NCBI RefSeq assembly: GCF_032484785.1 | Contig: NZ_JAUETR010000002.1 | Span: 1,591,290-1,655,289, forward strand | Source of the DNA: Bradyrhizobium sp. SZCCHNS1050 | GTDB taxonomy: Bacteria > Pseudomonadota > Alphaproteobacteria > Rhizobiales > Xanthobacteraceae | Direction of reading: 5' to 3' | Length of the DNA stretch: 64,000 nucleotides | Shown here: piece by piece, positions 54,082 through 64,000 of the stretch | Layout of the letters: the number at the start of each line of letters is the position of its first letter | Position numbering within the stretch: position 1 is the stretch's first letter | Notes under the pieces: model-generated | Told to the model about the DNA's origin: nothing | Database searches by the model: none | What the model saw: only the letters and a program-made list of their open reading frames with translations | Translations under genes and position numbers: made by a program

Positions 54082-55248
54082 CTATGGTTGTGGCCCAGCG
54101 AGCTTCGGTGTCGTTGTCCGAAGCTCCAATGCTCCCGCTCCGGCTTCGCGGAACGACACCAGCCGGCGCTGCGACTCGTCCCACAGCACCAGCCGGACGC
54201 AGCGCAGGCTCTCGGGCAGCGTGATGCGGCCGATCTCGCGCAGCTCGGGATGATCGCGCAGCACCACCGGCAGCCTGTAATAGGGAATCCGGCTCGAGAG
54301 ATGGTGGACGTGGTGGATGCCGATATTGGCGGTGAGCCAGTGCAGCCATGCCGGCAGGTCGTAATGTGAGCTGCCGTAGAGCGCGGCCTGCTGCTGCGTC
54401 CAGCGCTCGCTCCGCTCCCAGACGGTGTGCTCGAACTGATGCTGGACATAGAACAGCCACACCCCGGCCATGGCGGCGAGCAGCATGATCGGGAGATGCA
54501 CGACCAGGAACGCCTGGATGCCGATCAGCCACACCAGCCCGGCGACGATCAGGGCGATGCCGAAATTGGTCGCCATCGTGCTGACCCAGGGCGACCAGCC
54601 GGCGCGCATGAGGCCGAACGGCAGGCGGTGCTGCAGGAAGAACAGGTAGGCGGGTCCTGCGACGAACATGACCAGCGGGTGGCGGTACAGCCGGTAGCGC
54701 AGACGGCCCCAGGTCGATCGCGCCTGATATTCCCGCACCGTCAACGTATCGATGTCGCCGATGCCGCGCCTGTCGAGGTTGCCGCTGCTGGCGTGGTGGA
54801 TCGCGTGGGTGCGCCGCCACCAGTCGTAAGGTGTCAGGGTCAGCACGCCGAGGACGCGGCCGACCCAGTCGTTCGCCTGACGCCCGGCGAAGAAGGTGCC
54901 GTGGCCGCAATCGTGCTGGATCATGAACAGGCGCACCAGGAAGGCGCCAGCAGGAATCGCGATGAGCAACGACGCCCAGGCATGGCCGAGCGAGAATGTG
55001 AACCAGGCTGCCGCCCACAGCGCCACCAGCGGCACCGCCGTGATCACCAGCTCGGTGACGCTGCGGACGCGGTTTGGTGTGCGATAGCTGCTGAGAATCT
55101 GCATCCAGTAGCGGGCGTCGGCCGCCGCGCGGCCCTCGTCGTCGCCGGCGCGCGGCGTGGCGCGGTCCTTGGGCGGCACAGTCGCCGTCGCGACTGGCTG
55201 ATCGAACTGCAATGTCGTCTCCACCTTGTGTTCTTGGCGATCGCGCAT
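54082..55248 (-). CDS. Membrane fatty acid desaturase
   Basis: The 388-residue di-iron desaturase carries the three histidine boxes: HDCGH (about residue 115), HAIHH (about 151) and HVHHLSS (about 312), with four membrane segments between and around them. The pattern is that of omega-6/delta-12 acyl-lipid desaturases (DesA/FAD2-like). It would add double bonds to membrane lipids. The start at 55248 (MRDRQEHKVETTL) is the first ATG; a GTG 24 bp later is possible. No gene lies in 55249-55547. Confidence 0.88.
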   Translation of the reverse strand: MRDRQEHKVETTLQFDQPVATATVPPKDRATPRAGDDEGRAAADARYWMQILSSYRTPNRVRSVTELVITAVPLVALWAAAWFTFSLGHAWASLLIAIPAGAFLVRLFMIQHDCGHGTFFAGRQANDWVGRVLGVLTLTPYDWWRRTHAIHHASSGNLDRRGIGDIDTLTVREYQARSTWGRLRYRLYRHPLVMFVAGPAYLFFLQHRLPFGLMRAGWSPWVSTMATNFGIALIVAGLVWLIGIQAFLVVHLPIMLLAAMAGVWLFYVQHQFEHTVWERSERWTQQQAALYGSSHYDLPAWLHWLTANIGIHHVHHLSSRIPYYRLPVVLRDHPELREIGRITLPESLRCVRLVLWDESQRRLVSFREAGAGALELRTTTPKLAGPQP

Positions 55249-55547
55249 GGCGCGACCGCGGCCAAATGGACCCCTGCGCAGCGCCGAACGGGCTGCAGGA
55301 GTTCGAAATCACGAGCTTTCGTCGGTTTAACCGCCGTCGAAGCCAAATGGTTCATCGTGCGCCCCGCGATGAACCGCTCTGGACGAGAAAGTCTGGGATG
55401 CGGACGCCCGTCAGGAGACGGGTAAAGAGCGCGTGCGGCGGATCAATGGAACTTAACCCGTCGAACGCCTCATTGCTAGGAGAGGACGGGTTACGATCCG
55501 TTAATCCGCCCGATGAAATGCCGCTTCGATTGTGCACCGCGTTCCCT

Positions 55548-56627
55548 TCACCCCGTCCCGCGCGAGGCATCCTGCGCCACGGCCCCCTCGCGACGCGAGG
55601 TGGAGAAAATGTCCCAGATTGCGATGAACATTGCCGCGATCACGGGCCCGATGACGAACCCGTTGAGGCCGAATGCCTCGATCCCGCCCAATGTCGAAAT
55701 CAGCACCACATAGTCGGGCATCTTGGTGTCCTGTCCGACCAGGATCGGACGCAGGACATTGTCGACGAGGCCGATGACGAGGGCGCCATAGGCGATCAGG
55801 ACCACGCCCTGCCAGATCGATCCGGTGGCCAGGAGATAGAGCGCGACCGGAAACCAGACGAGGCCCGCTCCCACTGCCGGAAGCAGGGACAGGAAGGCCA
55901 TCACGACCGCCCACAGCAGGGGCGCGTTGATGCCGAGAAACCAGAACATCAGGCCGCCCAGCGCGCCTTGCGCCAGAGCGACGAGCAGACTGCCCTTCAC
56001 CGTCGCGCGGATGACCACCGTGAATTTGCGCAGCAGCGCATCGCGTTGCTCCGGGCGCAGGGGAATGGCGCTCTTGATGCGCTCCGATAGCGTCTCTTCG
56101 TCACGCAGCAGGAAGAACAGCAGATAGACCATGATGAACAGATTGACGAAGACCTCGAACGTCCCCTGTCCGATCACGAGCGCCTGGCTCGCAATGACCT
56201 CGCTGCCCTTCAGCAGGCCGGCCGACAGCTTGTCCTTCATTCCGGCGAGGCTGCCGAGCCCGAATCGGTTGAGCATATCGACCACCCATGTCGGAAGCGC
56301 GGCCAGCATCTTCCGAAAGTACTGTCCGATGTCGAGCTGACCGGACTGCATCTGTTTGTAGACTCCGGAGGCCTCCTGCGCCAGCGACGCCCCGATCAGT
56401 GACAGCGGAAGGATGACGATCACGACGAAGATCAACACCACGACGGCCGCCGCCAGGCCGTGTCGGCCGTGCATCGATCGCGACAGCCAGCGGTGCAGCG
56501 GAACGAAGACGATGACGCCGATGATGCCCCACAGAACCGCGCCGTAGAACGGCAGCAGGATCCACCCGAACATCAGCGATATCGCGACGAGCAAGAGAAG
56601 CAGGGCTCGGTCTTCGAGGCTACGCAT
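55548..56627 (-). CDS. AI-2E family transporter
   Basis: The 359-residue membrane protein belongs to the AI-2E/YdiK family, with about eight hydrophobic segments. Residues 205-330 show the typical motif run: VALAQGALGGLMFWFLGINA, LLPAVGAGLVWFPVALYLL, and DNVLRPILVGQDTKMPDYVV. Transport substrate is unknown; some members export quorum signals or move sodium/lithium. The N-terminal part is the RSLEDRALLLLLVAISLMFG segment. Confidence 0.88.
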   Translation of the reverse strand: MRSLEDRALLLLLVAISLMFGWILLPFYGAVLWGIIGVIVFVPLHRWLSRSMHGRHGLAAAVVVLIFVVIVILPLSLIGASLAQEASGVYKQMQSGQLDIGQYFRKMLAALPTWVVDMLNRFGLGSLAGMKDKLSAGLLKGSEVIASQALVIGQGTFEVFVNLFIMVYLLFFLLRDEETLSERIKSAIPLRPEQRDALLRKFTVVIRATVKGSLLVALAQGALGGLMFWFLGINAPLLWAVVMAFLSLLPAVGAGLVWFPVALYLLATGSIWQGVVLIAYGALVIGLVDNVLRPILVGQDTKMPDYVVLISTLGGIEAFGLNGFVIGPVIAAMFIAIWDIFSTSRREGAVAQDASRGTG

Positions 56628-56913
56628 CTGGCTTTCCTATCGGACCGGGACCGTGAGTTGGACCGTTCCTTCCTCCACGGCGGACGGTTTGCCGCCTGGT
56701 CGCGAGATGGTCAACGTTCGAATTCGACTTTGGCCCCCGCCACGACGCGATGTTGCCGGCGAAAACATGCTCCAGAATGCCGAATTTGTCTGCCGCTCCA
56801 GCAACAACGCCGATTTCAAGAGCCTGCGCGACAAATAAATCGCTTCTGAAAATCAGCAAACGAGCAGAGTTCTGGACGTCGACGAGCGCGCAAGCGGCTA
56901 CGGCTCGTCGGAG

Positions 56914-57557
56914 GTGATCAGCAACGTCGGTTTTGCGCTCGGCAAAGCCGAAACCCTCGCCATCGTCGGCAAGAACGGCATGGGCAAGACCTCGCTGCTC
57001 AAGGCCATCGTCGGCTTCCCGCCGGCCTGGTGCGGCCGAGTGAAACTTGCAGGCAAGGACGTGACGCGAATAGCGCCGCATCTGAAGCGGAAGATGGGGC
57101 TGGTCTATGTTCCCCAGGAACATGCGCTGTTCCAGGACCTGTCGGTCCGCGACAATCTCAGACTTGGCGTGCTCACGGACGGTGACATGAGCGCGCGTTT
57201 CGAGCAGGTCGGAGGCTGGTTTCCGGTGCTGACCAGGCGGCTGAGCCAGCGGGCCGGCACGCTGTCCGGCGGCGAGCAGAAGATGCTGATCGTGGCGCGC
57301 GCGCTGATGGCGAAGCCCGACGTGCTGCTGCTCGACGAGGTCACGGAAGGTCTGCAGCCGTCCGTCGTCGACCGGCTGTCCGAGGTGCTGGTGCGCGTCC
57401 GGCGCGAGATCGGCACCTCCATGATCGTGGTCGAGCAGCATCTGCCATTCGCGCTCTCGATCAGCGACAGATACCTCGTGTTCAAGCGCGGCGAGATCGT
57501 CGATGCCGCCGCGGTCGATCGTGACTCCGCCGCGCGCATCGACGAGCACATGCGCAT

Positions 57558-57561
<4 letters not shown>
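56914..57561 (+). CDS. Orphan LivF-type ABC ATPase, 5' end incomplete
   Basis: The protein matches the branched-chain amino-acid ATPase LivF: GKNGMGKTSLLKAIVGFPPA (Walker A), YVPQEHALFQDLSVRDNLRL, signature LSGGEQKMLIVARAL and LLLDEVTEGLQP (Walker B). The expected first strand, LDVDERASGYGSSEV, is present in frame (56872-56916) but has no ATG, GTG or TTG before it; the first canonical start is GTG at 56914, which removes it. No livG, livH, livM or livK is near. The stop overlaps the convergent RND gene by 4 bp. Probably a decaying fragment. Confidence 0.65.
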
Positions 57562-60680
<3,119 letters not shown>

Positions 60681-60722
60681 TCAGATCGGCACTTTCAGGA
60701 AGGCATGCAGGAGAAGCGCATC

Positions 60723-61973
60723 TCAGCTGCCCGAGGCTGCGCGATCGATGAACAGGCTGCCCTTGGTGACGATCTGCTCGCCCGCGCTCAGATTGCTTTC
60801 GACCGCGACCTGGTCGCCGTTGATCAAACCGGTCTTGATCTTGCGCAGCTCGATCGACTTGTCGGGACGGGCGACCCAGACGCGGACCTGATTGCCTTCG
60901 TAGATCAGTGCCTGGCGGGGCACCGCGACCGCGGGCTGTTCGCCCGGCGAATAGATCGTCACATTGGCGAACATCTCGGGCTTCAGCAGGCCATCCTTGT
61001 TGTCGATGGTCGCGCGGACGAGCAGCCTGCGGCTCGCCGGATCGATCGAAGCGGCGACGTAGTTGATGCTGGCCTTGAGCGGTCGGCCGGGCAGCGCCAG
61101 CACGTTGACGAGAATCTCCTCGCCGATGTTCACCAGCGCCGCGTCGCTCTCGCGGACGAACGCCGTGAGCCAGACGGTGGAGAGATCGCCGATCACGAAG
61201 ACCGGGTCGCTCGCGCCGGAGTTGACATATTGTCCGGGGCCGACCTTGCGCTGCACGACCGTACCGGTGATCGGCGAGTAGATCGTGATCTCGCGGTCGA
61301 TCACGCCCTTGCTCTGAAAATCGGTGATCGCAGCATCCGTGAAGCCGAGGATGCGCAGCTTGTTGCGCGCCGCCTCCAGGGCCGTTTGTGACGACCGCAT
61401 GTCGTTCTGGGCCTGAACGGAGGTCGCCTCCGCCTGCTGAAAATCCTTCAGCGGGATCGCCCGGCCTTCGAACAGGTCCTTGGCGCGCTTGTACTGGATG
61501 TCGGCGAGGTCGAGCGCGGACTTCGCCTTGTTCATCGCGGTGATGGCGGCGATGAAATCGTTCTGGGCCTGCACGGTGTCGGCGGCCTCGATCACGAACA
61601 GCGGCTGGCCCTGGCGCACCGTCTCACCCGGGCGCGCCAGCAGCTTGGTCACGCGGCCGGCATAGGGCGAGAAAACCGGTGTCGAGCGATCCTCGTCGAC
61701 GGCAACCTTGCCCTCGGTAATATGCTCGGCACGAAATATCTTCTCACACACCGGCTCGATCGTCAGCGTCGACCATTCCGCTGCCGACGGCGTAAAGGTG
61801 GTGCCGTTGCGTTTGGACTGGCTGGAGAGCTCGATATTGTCTTTCGCAGCCGTCTCCGACCGGACTTGCATGTAGCCATAGCCGCCCGCGCCGGCCATCG
61901 CCAGGGCAGCAAGGCCGATCAGCAGCCGCTTGGTGCTGAGCATCTGGGGGGATGGGTTCATGTCAGACGCCAT
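60723..61973 (-). CDS. RND efflux periplasmic adaptor (CzcB/CusB-like)
   Basis: The 416-residue membrane fusion protein has a signal anchor (LLIGLAALAMAGAGGYGYM), lipoyl halves around SPYAGRVTKLLARPGETVRQ and TIYSPITGTVVQRKVGPGQY, an alpha hairpin between them, and barrel plus proximal domains. Its lipoyl region FSPYAGRV resembles metal-efflux adaptors. It lacks a N-terminal His-rich metal site. Starts at 61973 and 61961 are both possible; neither has a clear ribosome site. Confidence 0.88.
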   Translation of the reverse strand: MASDMNPSPQMLSTKRLLIGLAALAMAGAGGYGYMQVRSETAAKDNIELSSQSKRNGTTFTPSAAEWSTLTIEPVCEKIFRAEHITEGKVAVDEDRSTPVFSPYAGRVTKLLARPGETVRQGQPLFVIEAADTVQAQNDFIAAITAMNKAKSALDLADIQYKRAKDLFEGRAIPLKDFQQAEATSVQAQNDMRSSQTALEAARNKLRILGFTDAAITDFQSKGVIDREITIYSPITGTVVQRKVGPGQYVNSGASDPVFVIGDLSTVWLTAFVRESDAALVNIGEEILVNVLALPGRPLKASINYVAASIDPASRRLLVRATIDNKDGLLKPEMFANVTIYSPGEQPAVAVPRQALIYEGNQVRVWVARPDKSIELRKIKTGLINGDQVAVESNLSAGEQIVTKGSLFIDRAASGS

Positions 61974-62384
61974 GGCTGGTCAGATCGGCTCGCGTGATCG
62001 GTCGACGATTCCGGCTCTGGCGGTCTCATCGTCGCGCTAATAGTGCGGAACTGGAGCTTTAAACAACCTAAAAATCGCCCAACCCGCCTCTGTTTTGCTT
62101 TAAAAATTTGAAAGTTGAACGACAGCCGTTCAGCTTGCATTCAGTTGGTTTTGGACAATGGCGCTTTTCTTCGCGACGCACCATGACGTCGTCTGAGCGT
62201 AGGGGATCGCCGGGACGATGTCCCGACTTCACAAGCCAACCTCTGCGGGTACGCGCCTACCCCCGGCGTCGGAGCCATGTTTCACACGTGCGCGGCGGGT
62301 CTGACCGGTCCTGGTGCGAGAGAGATGGTGACACGGTTCGTCGCGGGTCTCCGAGATTCATCAATTGCGCAATGAACATTGGAA
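61974..62384. other. Intergenic stretch, no gene recognised
   Basis: Short AT-rich parts near 62040-62110 could hold the promoter of the adaptor gene on the minus strand. No supported coding region is seen. Confidence 0.4.
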
Positions 62385-62832
62385 CGCCGTCTCGCGGCGC
62401 GGATGCGTCCGAGTTGTGCTGACCGTTTCACCCTCTCGTGAGGAGGGCGCAGGGAAGGCCAGGCGCCGACTGACGCCTGCGGCCCGCCTGCGAAAAGAAT
62501 GCAGGCGGCAGGTACCACAGGTGCAGCCGAGATCACCCGGCCTTCCCTGCGCGACGGTTTTTCACGCTTATACGCAGTCTCCCTGGTGCGCCGGGCTTTT
62601 TGGCCACCATCATCCGCGCGGCGCGCCAGCGCCGTCGCGAACTTGACACCAGCATCGGGGTGCCAGGACGCTGCGACTTCACGTCCGCGCCATGCCGTTC
62701 GTCGGCGTGCACGACGCACGCTGCGGCACAAACACGGCCATCGCTCCCCGCCCCGCGTGTCGTGACGATCGCGCGCAACGCCCCTTCATGGAGCGGGATG
62801 CGCGGAATAAAGCATGATTTCTGAAAAAAAGA
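62385..62832. repeat. Dispersed composite repeat, copy C (inverted)
   Basis: Read on the minus strand it matches copy B (5551-6010) over its whole length with divergence: CAGAAATCATGCTTTATTCC, the GGGGCGTTGCGCGCGATCGTC block, then CTGCCGCCTGCATTCTTTTC. It is in opposite orientation to copies A and B. Confidence 0.75.
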
Positions 62833-62988
62833 AAGTGAAATTTTTAGGCGGGTGTTGAAATGTCGTGGGATGTTTGGATCGCGTCGCTACGCTTGCGATG
62901 ATAGTGAGCGTCGTACTCGCGGCCAGTAGGCACGTCGCGACGAGCGATGCGCGGCGCGTCTTTGCCCACTCTACGAATTCACACTCCC

Positions 62989-63951
62989 TCAATGGAAATC
63001 CCGCGAGCGCGGCAGGATGCGGACGTTGCGGGGGTGGCTGACGCGCTGGGAGGGAGTGTCGGGATGATCGCGGCGGTCGTCGTTGAGCGGCTCGGCGGGC
63101 ATCGGGCCGTGTGGCACGGCGCCGAGGCGGTCGTCCGACAGCAGCGCGAGATCGGCGCTGCGGTCGACCAGGCGCTCGGCGACGAGATGGACCACCTTCT
63201 CCGGGCTGCTCTGGATGCGGCCTTCGACCAGCACCAGGCGCGCGCCCATCACCTCCTTGCGGAAGGTCTCCATCACCTTCGGCCACACCACGATGTTGGC
63301 GATGCCGGTCTCGTCCTCCAGGGTCATGAACACGACGCCCTTGGCGCTGCCCGGCCGCTGCCGCACCAGCACCACGCCGGCGCACCGGACGCGACGGCGG
63401 TCGTTGGCATCATTGACGTCGCGGCAGGCCATCACGCCTTCGGCAGCGAAACGCTCGCGCAGGAACTCCATCGGGTGCCCCTTCAACGACAGGCGGATGG
63501 TCTGATAGTCCGCGACGACGTGCTCCGGTAGAGGCATCTCGGGCAGCGGCCTGGCGCCCTCGTCCGGCTGCTCGCGGGCGATGGCAGCCTCGAACAGCGG
63601 CAGCGGCACGTCGTCGGGCAGCCGGCGCACGGCCCAGAGCGCGGCGCGACGGTCGAGCCCGAGCGAGCGGAACGCATCCGCATCGGCCAGCAGCAGCAGC
63701 GCGCGCTTGGGCAGAGCGGTGTCGCGAGCGAAGTCTTCCAGCGAGGTGAAGGGGCCGCGGCCGCGCGCCCGGATGATGCGGTCGGCCCAGTCGTCCTCGC
63801 GGTCGAAGATGTCGGCTTGTGTCTCGTTATCGTTGCGGGGCGATGCGTTTGCATGCTCTCCAAATGCACCAAGCGTTTGCGAGTTAGAAACAACTCCACC
63901 CACGCCGTCATTCCGGGGCGCCCGGAGGGCGAGCCCGGAATCCATAACCAC
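62989..63951 (-). pseudogene. dnaE2: Error-prone DNA polymerase DnaE2 (ImuC), 3' portion only
   Basis: From about residue 52 (EDDWADRIIRARGRGPFTSL) the frame matches the C-terminal part of DnaE2: helix-hairpin-helix region (about 58-90), the OB domain CAGVVLVRQRPGSAKGVVFM with TLEDETGIANIVVWP, and the hallmark tail HPRNVRILPRSRDFH. The first 50 residues have no polymerase similarity and come partly from a palindromic repeat. The polymerase, PHP and beta-binding domains (roughly 750 residues) are missing here; they are either beyond 64000 or lost. A normal dnaE2 is about 1050-1150 residues. Confidence 0.75.
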
Positions 63952-64000
63952 GATCGGGAGAATGGATTCCGGGCTCGCGCTGCGCGCGCCCCGGAATGAC
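63907..64000. repeat. Long palindrome (GTCATTCCGGGG type) at the dnaE2 break
   Basis: GTCATTCCGGGGCGCCCGG pairs with CGCGCGCCCCGGAATGAC, and GGAATCCATAACCAC has its partner GGATTCCGGG inside. Same class as 22442-22620. Its left end is about 110 bp from the point where DnaE2 similarity stops. Confidence 0.8.

Overview
The window reads as a chromosomal segment of a high-GC alphaproteobacterium, most likely Bradyrhizobium or a close relative (Nitrobacteraceae). This is inferred from the protein families, from two perfect EcfG-type stress promoters, from a FixK-type box, and from many long intergenic palindromes and dispersed repeats. No rRNA, tRNA or CRISPR array was seen.

Region by region. 1-6300 is an accessory island: two REP-associated (Y1) transposase elements with perfect or near-perfect inverted termini, one solo end, three unrecognised and visibly AT-richer genes, and a 5'-truncated HlyD adaptor. 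It lies between direct copies of a dispersed repeat. 6435-11816 holds murI, an HpcH/HpaI aldolase, a lone E2-type acyltransferase domain, rpsD with its promoter, leader and terminator, and a threonine aldolase. 11870-22400 holds a macrodomain gene with no start codon, grxD, an ergothioneine pair (egtB-egtD) behind an EcfG promoter, an LtrA-like protein, bolA, DUF427 and DUF1328 genes, an acyltransferase, purL and a thioesterase. 22650-31200 holds a PLDc_N/TPR protein, a small catabolic operon (amidohydrolase, SDR, carboxymuconolactone decarboxylase family, alpha/beta hydrolase) with a divergent LysR gene, a DctA-type symporter and two secreted proteins. 31356-33268 is purC-purS-orf59-purQ. 33977-41689 is a seven-gene cyanate operon (OsmC, acyl-CoA dehydrogenase-like flavoprotein, rhodanese, ABC importer, CynS) with a divergent TetR gene. 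41721-53976 holds a DUF2336 protein, a TPR protein, a TrmJ-DUF559 fusion, icd, a DUF3455 protein, copCD, ilvD, a secreted amidohydrolase and a hypothetical gene behind a FixK-type box. 54082-64000 holds a fatty acid desaturase, an AI-2E family transporter, an orphan LivF-like ATPase, an HME-RND efflux pair, another dispersed repeat copy, and a dnaE2 3' portion cut off by a palindrome.

How genes work together. purC, purS, purQ, purL, bolA and grxD are all on the minus strand and in order, but separated by unrelated inserts, as if an ancestral operon had been opened. egtB and the DUF1328 gene, 4.7 kb apart, both carry GGAAC-N16-CGTT promoters, pointing to general-stress control. The cyanate operon joins import, a sulfur-transfer enzyme, a flavoprotein and cyanase. 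It could process a cyanate-releasing sulfur compound rather than cyanate alone, and is the best candidate here for an undescribed pathway.

Limits: every assignment comes from reading the sequence and recalling families. No database search was run. Long open frames antisense to purL, ilvD, icd and the RND genes are treated as high-GC shadows.
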